Shown here in pieces: positions 18,600 to 30,533 of a DNA stretch of 43,001 bases. The notes under the pieces are model-generated. The model was not told where the DNA came from, did no database searches, and was given only the letters and a program-made list of their open reading frames with translations. The stretch comes from Chara braunii. Taxonomy: Eukaryota > Streptophyta > Charophyceae > Charales > Characeae. A program made the translations under genes and the position numbers. The stretch lies in NCBI GenBank assembly GCA_003427395.1, contig BFEA01000376.1:137997-180997 (forward strand), given 5' to 3'. How positions within the stretch are numbered: position 1 is the stretch's first letter; the number at the start of each line of letters is the position of its first letter.

Positions 18600-19790
18600 T
18601 AGTTGGAAAAAAGAAAGTAAGACTGATCTCGTTTTTTTCTTAGAACAAAGTGAAAACGAAAAACAGGTTGTTATGGGCCTGACTCAAACGTGTTCCGTTA
18701 CAAACTCAAAACCTACAGATTTAACCTGGAAATCAATAAGAGAGAGAAGCGAAAATGTGGACCATGATTCCATGTTCGAGGTCCCATGAACAAAGTACCT
18801 CATCATCAAACCCACGAAAACTCGTAGCCTGCAATGGCTGTTAGCCTCTGCCGCCCTACCAGTTAATCAACGGTTACACGAGAAAAGGAAATACTTAGAT
18901 TCCCCAACACCACTGACATATGTGCAATGTGCACCAACAAACTAGCTGAGGACGTTATCCACCACCTGCTAACTTGCTCTGCAGCACCTTGGATCTGGCC
19001 CATCTGGGAAAGGTCAGATATCCGTGAACCTCCCTCTTGTCTTCCCCCCTGCCTGCTCTCTCCCTGAATTCCATCCTTCTATCTGTTAACCAAATCCCTT
19101 AAGGGGAAGCAAGCTAAACCGGTCCCAACTACTCATTGATCAGAATGGTCGAAACTGAAATTACGTGCAGACGAAGTGCTACTAAGCGCCCAGCCAAAAG
19201 CTCAGACCAGGGAGTTTTCCAATTATTGGACTCGAAAGAACCCTGTATTGTTATGTATTGTCACTACCTCGCTATGTCAATTGGGTAATTTTTTACTAAT
19301 TTATGCACCTGCTGCCTTCCTTGGATGTGATTAGGACAAAGAAGCAAGCTTCCACAGGGAACGGCTGCTGTGAGCCAAGATAGCGAACATTGTCTACAAG
19401 AGGGTGAAATGGAAGAATTAGCAGACAATAGGGGTCAAGGTCTCGAACACACAGGGAGTCAAAACATTCACAACTGATCCCGAGAGAGCCGACCTGCTGC
19501 AAGCTCAACTTTGATTACTTAACTTGTTCAATTCATGAACTCCTACAGGTCTCGACAATCACGTCATTATGACAGTCCCCAGCACATGCCGAGATTGAGA
19601 GGAAGTGAGTGCTTCTGGCTATCTGACAGTCAATCCTCCTTCAAAGAGTAATCAATGTTGGCCAGGGGTCCTTTGGCCTATATGGAAGGAAACGCGGAGT
19701 GGTTCATATCTTCTATTCATAACTTGCCGGTGGAACAGAACTGGACTGATGCTCCCCAGAATGGAGAAGAACCCAGGACCATAAGAGAAA
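18600..19790 (+). mobile_element. LINE family A, decayed 5'-truncated copy 2
   Basis: A broken zf-RVT segment is still readable: TKYLIIKPTKTRSLQWLLAS, AALPVNQRLHEKRKY, ICAMCTNKLAEDV. It matches the LINE A copy at 23794-31930 through many stops and frameshifts. The 3' UTR retains stem-loop I (19624-19662) and the CCGGTGGAACAGAACTGG hairpin near 19727. No clear poly(A) remains; the next LINE fragment starts right after it. Confidence 0.7.
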
Positions 19791-19822
19791 ACAGAAACAA
19801 GCTCAAATAACTTCCAACTGGA

Positions 19823-21619
19823 TTGATGCTCCCCAGAAACAAGGCAGTAAAGGATGTACAAAGGAAAGCCTCGGCCTACCTGTGGACAGGGGATGCTTCC
19901 ACAGTCATAGAGCCAGGTATGGATCTCAGTAAAGTCATCAAAGACTCGACAGCAAAGATTTCTGTTAGAGAAGACCAGCTTGGGAAAATCAGAGTAATGG
20001 AAAATGACGAACTCACTCTATTTCACCCCCGAACTGCACTAGAGGACTTAGAAGTAGACCCGACAGAATGGGCATGGAACCTCAAACACCCACATCTGGA
20101 ATAAACCTCAAATTTAACCTTCTCCACTACCACAACTAGACTAGGATACAGACTAAGACGCAGATCAGTAGCCCCTGAACCAGTCATAGTTGAACGCTGG
20201 TGGAAGCATTTAGAAGTAGATCCGGAAAAACTAGTCCAGATTCCGTGGAACCAAATTACTACTCTGCAACCCCCCAAATCCAGGAGCCTGCAATGGCTAA
20301 CATTATATTTAGCACTCCCCCTGAACCAATGGTTGAATGTTAGAAGAAAGGAATACAGAAGGCCCTTGAAAGAATTGTGTGCTAATTGCACTGAGGGCCA
20401 AACAAAGAATCTCTTTCACTGCTTTTCCTCTGTTCCAGGATAAAATATCCAGGATTTGGGAATCACTTCTAAGGTCTTCACAGTAAACCCTACCCTCCTA
20501 TTGCTAGGTTTCACAACTCCTGAAGACTGGATCCCGCTACAAAACAACTTCTTCCGAATTGTTAGGAAAGCAACGCTTTGGGTCATTTGGAGGAAAAGAT
20601 GCCAGGAAACAATAGATAAGCAACCAATGCACTTAAATGAAGCTTGGCGCCTGCTTCAACAGCAGGTAGAAACCGAATATTGGGTCTTATTGCGCAAAGT
20701 GAGAACGAGAATGAAAGCAGATGGTCCACGCAAAAGAACACAAACAGAAATTCGAGGAAAAATATCTAGAGAAGGGCAAAATAGCTGACATCAAGGGTCA
20801 AGGTCTAACTTTCACACTCTGGGAGGGTGCCCCCCGGGCTTTCCAACCAGACACAGAGTCCCTTGACAACATACCCGACTCATTCGTTGCTCACATGCAT
20901 ACCAACAAGTTTAGAGAAACAAATGCCTAGCCCAACCACACCACAAGACTTACACATGTTTCGCTCGTCACTGTCAGCCGTCGCATCCTCAGATCACATA
21001 ATCATATGCCTACCGCCCCCGCATACACAAGGAACATTAGGATCTAGCGGCTTATCAAAGAGAAATACAGTTAACAACTTAACAGCACTAACACTTTTCA
21101 TTCTCCCCTTCCTACTAACAGCTTAAGGTCAATGGTTTAAGCAATTATACCTTGTTGGTTACGCTAGGGTTTAGAATTTAAGCAGGGAAGCACTGACATA
21201 ATTTGCTCTTCATAGGAGCCCAATGACCTTTCCACGAGAAAAACAAACCCGTCCAGTGTATCCCATGACAAGTAAGTAGTATTACCCCAAATAGATGTGT
21301 TCAGGCCAACATCAAATCCAGAAAAACACAGAGGGAGAGAGAGAGTTAGGTGTTAGGGTTTAGGGTTTAAGGAATAGGCGTTTGAAGCTATCTACAGAGA
21401 CAGATAATGCCAGACCTAACTTTGTATCTACTTTGAGGGGTGGTACATCCTTCCCAAAGGAAGTAATCAATGCCATCCACTCGGGCCTCCCAACCATAAT
21501 GGGGAGGAACGTACGTGAGTTCTTAATCATTGACTTGCCGGGGGAATAGGAACCGGACTGTCGATCCCCACAATGGCAGGAGCCAGAACAGAGAGGTTCT
21601 GTTTAAAAATAAAAAAAAC
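19823..21619 (+). mobile_element. LINE family A-related, 5'-truncated copy 3
   Basis: It starts with VQRKASAYLWTGDAS (just after the RT palm in LINE ORF2) and continues with DPTEWAWNL, IPWNQITTLQPPKSRSLQW, LALPLNQWLNVRRKEY, LCANCTEGQTKNLFHC and RKATLWVIWRKRCQETI. It is spread over three frames (19823-20104, about 20180-20445 and 20456-20788). The 3' UTR has GTAATCAATGCC near 21464, the hairpin CCGGGGGAATAGGAACCGG near 21538 and an A-rich tail at 21603-21619. It is more diverged from the other A copies and may be a separate subfamily. Confidence 0.75.
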
Positions 21620-22178
21620 TTCCAACTTTTCCAAGTGAATAAAGGTAATGGGTCACACAAACATCAGAAGTCGCTCACAAGTAAGTAAAGAAAATGAACA
21701 GCACAATCGTTAGAGAAGAGAAGCCAGTTGTTTTGATCACCATACATGAGGCATTTCATGTCACAGTAAACATACAGTGATCACTATGAGTGGCAGTCCA
21801 TGCCCGTGCACTGCCCTTCTAGCTAATGAAGTGCACATCCCTTGCACTGTTTAAAACATGAATGCTGGGACACAGCCCTGGAAAAGGCACTTTCCAAACC
21901 ATTTCCCGTGCCAGTTCTATCGCTTTCACCCTCCCCACCGACGACGACTGCCAGGCCCCAACGAATTGGAGTTCGGTTAAGTGAAGTACCGTGAGGTTGG
22001 ACCATTTCTATAGCCAAAGTAATCCAACGACTCGTCAAGAATGTTGGGATCCTGGATCTGACAATCTCCTCGCCTGTGCCTACGATACTCAGAGCAGAGC
22101 AAGCAGGAGGAAGTCCAAGTCAGCAGTAAAAGAAAATAAAGCAGAAGATAATGAATCTATGGTGGGAATCCAGGCTAC
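21620..22178. other. No gene recognised
   Basis: Unique-looking DNA between a LINE tail and the U6 pseudogene. Only short frames without motifs are present. Confidence 0.4.
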
Positions 22179-22193
22179 GTCATAATCATCTTT
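22179..22193. repeat. Target-site duplication, left copy (U6 pseudogene)
   Basis: GTCATAATCATCTTT, identical to 22317-22331 on the other side of the U6 copy. Confidence 0.9.
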
Positions 22194-22219
22194 TTTTTAT
22201 TTTCTTTTTTTATTTTATT

Positions 22220-22314
22220 TTGGACCATTTGTCGATTGGTGTGTGTCATCCTTGCACAGGGGCCATGCTAATCTTCCCTGTCTTGTTCCAATTTTAATGG
22301 ATGTCCCAAAGGAC
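22220..22314 (-). pseudogene. U6 snRNA retropseudogene
   Basis: Read on the minus strand, it begins with the 5' stem GTCCTTTGGGACATCC, continues TTAAAATTGGAAC, then GAAGATTAGCATGGCCCCTG and CAAGGATGACAC, and closes ATCGACAAATGGTCCAAA. These are the conserved blocks of plant-type U6 (ACAGAGA box, here changed to ACAGGGA; AGC triad region; 3' terminal block). Several substitutions are present. The 3' end runs into an A-rich tail on the minus strand (plus 22191-22219) instead of the Pol III T-run. It is flanked by a 15-bp duplication. It is therefore a retrotransposed copy, not a working spliceosomal RNA gene. Confidence 0.93.
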
Positions 22315-22316
22315 AG

Positions 22317-22331
22317 GTCATAATCATCTTT
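22317..22331. repeat. Target-site duplication, right copy (U6 pseudogene)
   Basis: GTCATAATCATCTTT, two bases outside the U6 5' end. Confidence 0.9.
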
Positions 22332-23793
22332 CTTTCTTTATCACACAACGTTCGAAGTTCGAAGTTCACAAAGTTCAAACCCTTGAGAGTGGAAATCTTA
22401 ATTGCTGTTTCTCAGCTGCATCACTTTTGGGCCACACAATGATGGATAGGTGAAGACATCTCTTTTTGGGTGGTGTCGGACACAGGATGGCTGTTTTCTA
22501 CCGTCAATGAGTAACAGGAATTTTTTGTGTAAAATTGTAAAACGATGATTTACTTTTGCATCAATCAAACTTTTTGGGGGGGTCGTTGTCATGCAATATC
22601 ATACTTGCTGGCATCCCCTTGTATGTCATGCAATATCATACTTGCTGGCATCCCCTTGTAATGCACTTGTTGGGAGGGACCCCGGGGACGGAAGTGTGCA
22701 GCACATGCACGACCTTCCATTGTAGGGCAAAGAACGTCCAAGGCTCATTGTGAATGTCAAGTCGTCAACATATCAGTTCCTCGACCAAAAACATTAAGAC
22801 AAATGAAAGGATTTCACGTATCTCAAAAGTCCCGGTCCCACTCGGAGTCGTGATGTCCCATGTGCCATACCCCCGACCGGTGGGACCGATGATAGGCCAG
22901 TAGAAATTACAGTCCAGGCCATATGGTAGGCCCGTTTAGGTCCGTACAGACGGTACAAGTAGTTCGGTTGTCAGAAACCGATAAGCCCTGTCAGTCCGTC
23001 AGTCTGTTGCAGCTCAGTCCCAGTAAAGCCGGTGAACACTCTGGAAGCATCAGAGGTCGTCTGCAGTCTCAAGGAGGTACCAACACTGGAAAGTCCGAAG
23101 ATTGGGAAATGCAGCAAGTGCAAAGTCCAGACCCAACCAAACGTTAACAGAACTTCCATTTGTGCCTGTCATGGAAGCACTGGTGCAAAACTTCTGTTCA
23201 AGCCTGGATGAGGGCAAAGACAGTTTCAGTCAACAGGTGCCACGTGCCATAGCTGCAGATTAGGGAGAGAGCGAGAGACTTGGCAGCCATAGCCGCACAT
23301 GTGTACATACATGAGGTGTTGTATAAGACTCCAAATTTCCAAGCAATTTCTGAGTGCTCTCATATCGTGTCGAGTGCCTCTCTCATGTGTGAAGCTTGCA
23401 TGTAATGAAATGTGATCCCGTGTTGGTGTGAAACAGTGGTAGCGGAGCGCGGAGTGTCCTTGTCTTTCAGACTGCGCAGTCTGGACTCCGTGGGCACACA
23501 AGGTGAATTGGCTGGTGTGGTGTGTTCAAGTCCACCAGGCGGATAAAACAAACAAAAAAAACTTTGGCTGATTGGCGACAGTGGAGAAGTTGGAGTTGAC
23601 CAGGGAGGAGAGGCCAAGGTGAAGGAGGAACTTACCTGTAGCATGGAGCAACTGGAGTAAACATGGAGCTCTTCGACGACCGATTTCGGAATGAAGTGCT
23701 TCTCACCCCCAGCCTTGCATGTGCTGTATGTTTCGTGTTTTGATACCTGGATGTTGTCGGTCCATCCCTGAAGATTCAGCTGCTTTCATCAAT
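22332..23793. other. No gene recognised
   Basis: Mixed-composition DNA with short motif-free frames on both strands. It contains the 37-bp duplication at 22588-22661 and a small GTTCGAAGTTCGAAGTTCA iteration near 22350. Confidence 0.4.
22588..22661. repeat. 37-bp tandem duplication
   Basis: Two adjacent, essentially identical copies of a 37-bp unit starting GTCATGCAATATCATACTTG and ending CCCCTTGTA. Near-identity suggests a recent event. Confidence 0.92.
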
Positions 23794-23950
23794 TCTTTTT
23801 CTTTTTTTTTTTCTTTTTTTTTTTATTATAACAGGTCCTTATGGTCATGGCTCCATGTCCATTCTGGGGAGCGTCAGTCGGGTTCCTATTCCCCCGGCAA
23901 GTCAAAAGATTACAACGTTTTATCCACACCACGCTTCCTTCCGTCTCTGA

Positions 23951-23989
23951 CCAGCATTGATTACTCCTTCTAAGGAGGATTGATTGTCA
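23951..23989 (-). promoter_or_regulatory. LINE 3'-UTR stem-loop I (copy 4)
   Basis: Minus-strand TGACAATCAATCC, hairpin CTCCTT...AAGGAG, AATCAATGCTGG. Homologous to 15734-15772 and 38503-38540. Confidence 0.6.
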
Positions 23990-26864
23990 ACTCGCCCTGA
24001 CCACTTTTTCCTCTCAGGCTTCTATTCAGAGCCTGTCGAATGAGTCCCTGCAATGCAAGAAAAGTAGGGGGTTCTGCTCAGAGTTCTGTTGCTTGTCCTT
24101 GTCCTTCGTTGTGTCCGGCTTGCCTTGTTGTTGATCCCCCTTCGGGGCCTTATTGGCCTTCTGCCAGGGCATCCGGCGGGAGACCTTGTAGACTTCATGA
24201 TTGTGCCTGGTGCCATTTCTTCCACCTCAACATGTTGTCAACTATTGTTGATACCTTGCCCCTTAGCAGCCAGTTCCTCATGAAGGTCTGTTTCTTGGTT
24301 GCTTGTCCTTCTGGTCTGTCTTATAGAGTTGACTATTCTCCGCCATCTGCTTCTGATTTCCATTTCTGCCATGCTCAGCAGTAATGACCACATTTCGTCC
24401 TTAGCCACCTCTGCACCCTCGATTGTCTGAGTGCATCTGCCTTTCCATATTACCCACAGTGCCAGCTTCCTGAGCAGCGTAAACCATACTTCCCTGCTGC
24501 CTGTGATGTTGCTGGGGATGTTAGTTAGGATTGGGATAGAGAGAGGGGGAATAGCAGGGGGCGGCGAAGCGAACAGGATCGACCACAGCTCGCGGACCTT
24601 CTTCCATACCCATGTTGCTTCTGGGAAGAAGAGGACGCAGTGCGGGATGTCTTCGGTAAAGTTGTTGCTGCACATTGAGCAGCATTCCGAGCTATCAGGG
24701 TCGGAATGTTTCCTTCTAGTATGTAGCCATTGGTTGACGGGAAGGGCTGCATGTGCTAGTAGCCCTTGCAAGCTGCGGATTCCGATAGGTCTGATGAGAA
24801 GGTATTTGGTCCAAGGGATGGTGAAGGGGATCGTGTCATCTAGGTTCAGTATGCTTCTCCATTTTTCTGTCAGCCTTGGATTTGTGTCCCTGGTTTGTAG
24901 TCCGAGGTTATACCCGAACTTTACGTCATATTCTGTTATCGTCCTCGATTTCCCGGTGGCACCCAGATCCCATATCCATTCCTTTGGGTCCAATTCCAGC
25001 TCCTTAATGCTGAGTTCCGGCTGGAAGATGAGCCATGGTTTCTTGTGAGAGACTCTCACCTTCCTGAGAAGGTAGGTTTCTATTTGTTCGTTCTGTGGTG
25101 TTCTGTCTAGGACCTCTAGTTCGTATATGCTGTGTTTGATGATGGGGTCGGATATGAACTTGGCCTTGTAGTTAATCGGGTCCGGTTTGGACACAAAGCG
25201 GTAGGCTCTTGTTGGTGGGGTCTGTGTGGTAAGCAGTCCCCAGTCTCCTGGTTTCCACGTGTGTGATTCTTTCAGGAGGGTCGTCCATGGGGGAGGAATG
25301 CTTTGATGGATTTCTGACAGGTTGGTGGTCAGTAGGTGGCATCCTTTTAAGGATGTGCAAAGGTCCTGTTCGGTTAACTATTCTTGTCGGTCCTCAAACC
25401 ACAGATGTTTGACCTGCCATACTCCTCTCTCCACCCAAGACAACCACCTGCGGTCTTTGGCCCCAGGGTCCACGGTCTGCCCTCTATGTCTTTAATCTCA
25501 GGATTGCAGAACAGGGGTTGTCTTAGGACTTCCTCTTTGTTGCTCGGGGGCCCTTTCTTTTCTTGCATCAGTCGGCGGCAGGTCTTCAGGATCGGAGACC
25601 AGTAGGGGGTGGGTGTAGCGGGGGGTTGAATGGTTGTCACTGGGTTAGTTTTCCTTGCTGGTCTCCCCGACTTGATTGTCCACTCCTTTGCCATGATCCG
25701 GAACAGGTCACTCATGTTCGTTGGGGCACTACCGGTGCCAAATTCCTTATGCTGTCTACCACCATCTTGGTCCACAGGAGGGCTTGTTTGGTTAGGATTT
25801 TGGTTATCCATTTCATTTGGAGGGCGATCGCTTCCTGTTTAGGGTCGATTATACCTAGTCCGCCTTCGTGTGGTTTCCTGAAGCAGTTTGCCAGGCCACC
25901 TTGTTTATGCAAGTGGTTCTACTGGGATCGTCAGTCTACAGGTAACACCTGCCTCTAGCCTTCAACTTCTTCAGGTTGTTGTCGGGTGGGGACCATATGG
26001 AGGCCATGTAGCATAGAGTGGAGAAAACAGTTTTGTTGATGATCAAGGCTCTCCCTAGCAGGGAGGCCTGGGGTTTGTTGCAGATGGCTAGACGTGTTAT
26101 TGTTCTGGCGATTAAAGTCTCTCCCATACCTTGCCAGATGTCATCTCTGCTTACCATAATGCCCACGTATCGGAGTGTTTGGTCGCCTGTGGTCCATGAC
26201 ATTGGGGTGGATGGGTTTGGAGGTTGGGGGAGGGTGCCTTCCGCAAGCCACCACCCTTTCGTTTTCAACCAGTTTACGTTCATTTCTGAGGCGAGTCTGA
26301 CGGCTTCCATAGCGTGGGCCAGGACCTGGAAGGAGGAATTACTGGCGCGAATGAGGACTATGAGATCATCTGCGAACATTTATGCAGTGGGGAGAACGAA
26401 GTCATGGAGGGGGTTGTGGTTTTGTTCAGCCAGCCGGTCTATGGATGGATCCTTGCAGAGGAGAAATGCAATGGCTTCCATTATGAACAAGAATATTGGG
26501 GGTGCGAGGGGGTCGCCTTGACGGACCGATCTCGATATCGGATAGGTGTCTGCCATTTTGTTTATCTGCACCCTTCCTGTGGCATCCCGATAGAGCACTT
26601 TTACCCACTCTCTGAAGTTTGGGACGACTCCCACCCTCTCCATACAACTGTGTAGGAAGTCCCAATTGAGTTGATCGTAGGCCTTTTCGAAATCGAAGAA
26701 TAGGATCGTCGCTTGCATCTGTTTCTCTGTGATCTTCTTTGCAGCCTCGTTTAGAGCAACCACATTATCCAAAATGTATCGACCCAGAATGAATCCTACT
26801 TGGTCGATATGAAAAGATTTGTCTGTTAGTTTTATGATTCTGTTTGCTAATGCCTTTGCTAGGA

Positions 26865-26872
26865 TTTTATAG
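26865..26872. repeat. 8-bp target-site duplication, left copy
   Basis: TTTTATAG, identical to 27391-27398. Together they bracket the inserted hAT-like element. Confidence 0.88.
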
Positions 26873-27390
26873 CTAGGTAGCATGGGTTATCTGGCCGGAT
26901 AATCTGGTCGGATTATCTGGCCGGATGATCGGGGGGTAGGATCATCCGAAAATCCGGATGATAAAAAAAAAGGCCTAAAAAAAGCAAAAAAAAAAAGTGA
27001 TATTACGCATGCAAAATACAATAGAACACGTTCCTATTTCATGAAAAGCTTGATAGGGCCTCGAAGGGTTCAAAGGGAATAAGATAGGGAATAAAGGGGT
27101 TTAGAGGGGGGATGCTTAATTCATTCTGTAATTTTTTATCTGAATATTATTTTCTTGTTCTATTTTATTTTTTATCTTCATATCTGTTGAGTAATCAAAG
27201 ATGGCCTCGAGCCAAAAGTTGTTCATATCATTGATATGAACAACATAATTTTTTTCCAGATTTTTTTGAATTTTGTTTTTGGGTAAAAAAAAATATTTTG
27301 CGCAGGGTTGGATTTTCCATATCCGAAATTAATCCGGATTGAAAATTCCGGATAAAATTTGTCTGCCGGATATATGGATTTGCTACTTAG
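26873..27390. mobile_element. hAT-like non-autonomous element inside LINE RT
   Basis: A 518-bp insertion with imperfect terminal inverted repeats CTAGGTAGCA (left) and CTAAGTAGCA (right, reverse complement). The 8-bp duplication TTTTATAG flanks it, and subterminal ATCCGG/CCGGAT words recur in both orientations near both ends. The interior is AT-rich and non-coding. An 8-bp duplication and subterminal repeats are hallmarks of hAT elements; the transposase would come from elsewhere. Removing it with one duplication copy restores the LINE RT frame across the joint, which proves it is an insertion younger than the LINE. Confidence 0.85.
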
Positions 27391-27398
27391 TTTTATAG
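27391..27398. repeat. 8-bp target-site duplication, right copy
   Basis: TTTTATAG, matching 26865-26872. Confidence 0.88.
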
Positions 27399-29147
27399 GG
27401 CATTGTGAGAAGTGAGATTGGTCTGTAGTTCTTAAGGTCCTCCCTTGTCGCCCTAGTGAGACTACGTTGGTGCTTAGATATTGACCCCAGCCTGTCTTTT
27501 CCCTGCTGTCATTAATAAAGAGAGGTCATTTCCCAATGTGGGCCAGAATTGAATCCATAATTCTTTGGACAGGCCATCGATTCCTGGTGCTTTGTCGTTT
27601 CCCGTTTGGGACAAGGCTACGTGCAGTTCCCCTAGGGTGATTGGTTTGTCCAGGTCTTTCGTTTGTTGCTGAATAATCGTTCTCTCTAGGTAGGTCATCA
27701 TGTGCTGATGGGCGTTGATGTTCGCTGATTGGGGGGGGGAGGTAGTTTTGGACTCGTAGAGGTTGGCATAAAAAGATCTTGCTATTCTTACCATGTCTGT
27801 ACTGGCTGACTTTGTCTTCCCCTGGTCTGCTGGTCCTTCAATCTCTCGATCATGTTGTTCCTTGCAGTGACCTTAATTTTGGAGAAGAAGAATTTGGACA
27901 TGGATTCATTCAAGGTGTAGTCATTCATCCGGGCGCGTATTTGTAGGCCCATGAGTGCCCATCTTATCCATTTATTTAATTCGTCCTCCGTAAGACTGGA
28001 GTAGGTTGTGATAGAAGGAGTTGGCAGAATCTGATGCGAGGTTGGTTTCAACGATGCCGAGAGCAATTTGCAATTCTTCCCTCCTGATTTTGCGTTCTGC
28101 TGCTACGCTTCTAGACTCTACCGAGACCGTCTGGGATAGGTCCGTGCAGTTGTCTATGAACCAATTGTGTTTGTTCTGGCGTTTCATCTCGTCCTGTTGT
28201 AAGAAAGCCCAATTCCATCTGACTGCCTCTGTCATGCGACTTGTGGAGAGAAGTGAGTTGTTGAATCTAAAAAAAACTTGCCCTTTTTCTACTAAAGAGT
28301 TGAAGTTGAGGGGCAGGTAGGTCGGTTTGTGATCGAGTCCCTTGAAGGCTGTTGCTGGTAGGATATCGGCCTCCTTGATTGCTCCCTGCAACATGTCGGA
28401 AATTAGGAAGAAGTCGATCCGTGATAGTGATGTGTGGTTGGATCGGTTCCTTTGGACTAGGGAGAAGCCTTTCTTGCGTGGGTGGAGGATTCCAAAAGGG
28501 TCTACCAGATCGAACTTTGTCATGATATTCCTCAGGTGTGCTCGCTCGTGTGGGTCCCAGCAGCATTGTCCGGGAGATGCGGTCCAAGCTGGGATCCATC
28601 ATGGTGTTCCAGTCGCCTGCAATGATTTGCGGGAGGGGGTTTGGGAAGAGTGATTTGATGTGGTCAAAGAAAGCTAGGCATTCGGTTTCCGTGTTGGGGG
28701 AGTATATGTTCAGGATCCTGATCTCTTCCTCTTGCCAAGTGATTAGGATCCATGACCATCTACCTTCCGTTGTGTCGCCTTCGTCGTTGCTTACCTGTCC
28801 TTCCGACCAGATTTTAGAAGTAGTTGGTATATGGATCGTTATGCCACGGTTGCTTTGGTCCGCTTTGTTGGACCACAGTGTGAAAGGGCATCCACCTAGG
28901 TTTTTTTCCATGGGCCTCTTGATTCTGGTGTGGTTGGATAGATGGGTCTCTTGTAGAAGGATGACGTCGGGTTTGGGCTTTCTTTTGTCTGTGAGGCTGA
29001 GTCTGATGTCTCGTAGTCGCCTTCAACGAGAATGTTGCCCAAGCCGTTGACGTTCCAGCTATGGATCTTTTTTTACTCTCACTGTCCCAGACTGGTCCTC
29101 GTTGCAGTCCATTTGATTTTGTCTGGCCGGGTGCTGTGTCCAGATTG

Positions 29148-29171
29148 TTTTTTTTTTTTTTTTTTTTTTTT
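29148..29171 (-). repeat. A24 tract between LINE ORF1 and ORF2
   Basis: 24 consecutive T on the plus strand (A on the LINE strand), about 20 bases downstream of AATAAA on the minus strand. It could be an internal A tract of the LINE or the tail of a separate insertion. Confidence 0.85.
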
Positions 29172-29227
29172 GCTCGGTTGGGTTCGGCATTTATTGGATA
29201 GGGTTGATAGTTGGAGGTTCGATGTAT

Positions 29228-30533
29228 CTAGTCCACGGCGACAAAGGTTTTGGGGCTGCCCAACTCAGAGTCCTCGCTGTTCTCGCTACCCTCACTGATC
29301 TCTTTCCCCGGAACAGAGCTCAGGCTGTATGCCCCCGCGCTACCTCCGGGCATCCAAGTGGCTCCTGTCCCTGCTCCTTCCAGGGAACTCCCGTCAGCCA
29401 CCTCGTATTCTTCGTTGTTGACCATACTTCCCTCATTGTCATCGGGCTCCACGTGGAATGTCATGGCTTCGTCTTGCAGGGAGTGATCTATGATGAGAAT
29501 GTGGGGCCTGGTGATGGAGGCCAAGGAGACCGCCATGACCTCCGTCGGGCACATCTTGCTTGCAAGAGTGTTGTACGGCAGCGCTATCACAGTGTTCATG
29601 CTCTCCATACCAGTCCGTCATGTAATTTGGCTTTCTCATCCAATTTCACTATGATTGGCTCAAAAGACTTGGTTGGCCGCAGTGTTCATGCCCTGTTTCG
29701 TCTGCATTATCTAGATGGGCCGCTCGGACTTCATAAACGCCCGCAGGGAATTCATATGAGATCCCTTCTTTAATAGTTATGGCCAGAGACCTCTCGTCTC
29801 CCAGCATCAGGATAGTGAAGGAGACATCGGTGGCTACCTGCAACTCACTGAATTTCCTTCTGTACCGAACGGGGACCTGAGGTCTGACGACTTTGATTGT
29901 TTTGCAGTCTGATGCTGCTTTCTCAATAACGTGGGGAGCCCTGTTCTCCGCGACATTTCGGATTGTGCAGTACTCTTTGTTATTCCTCTTTCTGATCGAA
30001 CAGGCACTTTGTCTGAGCAGCGACAATAGCTATCTCCTGTTTGATGGATCGCTGCTCGCTGCCTTTTTCCGATGTATCAGCTTGAGATTTCCTCGGCCTC
30101 TTGCCTTTGCCCTTCGAAGGCTTCCATTTTTTTGGTACCATTTCCCTGATTGGGTCCTTGCAGGACTGTGTGTCGGCGCTGGATTCCGCTTCAGAGCCTG
30201 AGACTTCTCTTTCCCTCTTCTTCTCGTGGTCACGGAAAACACCGAACTCCGATAGCTCTCTTTGTTGTCTCTGGATATCGTATGAATTCTTCGAAGTGTG
30301 GAACCCTGCTACCGTAGTCTTGTTGTTTCCGCTTGTCTTCTCTTGATGTTTCATGCATGCCACGCGAATGTCGAATTATTTTTCTCTCTCGTTTCTGGCT
30401 CTTTCGAGATATTTTTGCAGCCACGGGATAGGAGAGTTTCCCTTTCCTTTTTAGTTCTCTGCCTTCTCTTTTTTGGTGGGAGATATGTTCATTCCTTGTT
30501 GGGTTAAATCCTGGTCTGAATGGTCTGGGCCCA
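29228..30533 (-). pseudogene. LINE A region between ORF1 knuckle part and ORF2, uncharacterised
   Basis: Three overlapping minus frames (30363-29980, 30026-29649 and 29608-29228) read as a continuous but frameshifted coding region. A basic Lys/Arg/Ser-rich segment comes first (KKWKPSKGKGKRPRKSQADT), then a moderately hydrophobic segment with RRKFSELQVATDVSFTIL, and last an acidic Glu/Ser/Asp-rich end. No domain was recognised. It sits 3' of the zinc-knuckle part of ORF1 and ends just before the A24 tract. It may be the C-terminal part of ORF1 or a separate product. Confidence 0.45.

Larger units (their letters stand above)
24238..29080 (-). pseudogene. LINE A ORF2: endonuclease, reverse transcriptase, zf-RVT (disrupted)
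   Basis: The APE-type endonuclease begins near 29060 with WNVNGLG and continues with DVILLQETHL, ILNIYSPN, AGDWNTMMD (about 28630-28600) and GLDHKPTYLPL. The RT follows with DKAPGIDGLSKELW (about 27590), NYRPIS (about 27430), ILAKALANRI (26863 down), FDFEKAYDQLNWDFL, RQGDPLAPPIF and FADDLIVLI (26377 down). The connection region is GGLGIIDPKQEAIALQMKWI (25860). The zf-RVT domain is in the 25194-24238 frame (LPVNQWLHTRRKH, CCSMCSNN) with the LLRKLALWVIWKGRC tail. ORF2 cuts target DNA and copies LINE RNA at the nick. Damage: frameshifts in the endonuclease and after the RT, a TAA just before FADD, and the transposon insertion at 26873-27390. Confidence 0.88.

Noticed and set aside
22220-22314. 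Functional U6 snRNA gene
   Set aside because: Substitutions in the ACAGAGA region, an A-rich tail in place of a T-run, and target-site duplications show it is a retropseudogene.
29032-30507. Plus-strand frames antisense to LINE ORF1/ORF2
   Set aside because: They are shadows of the minus-strand LINE reading frames and have no independent motif.
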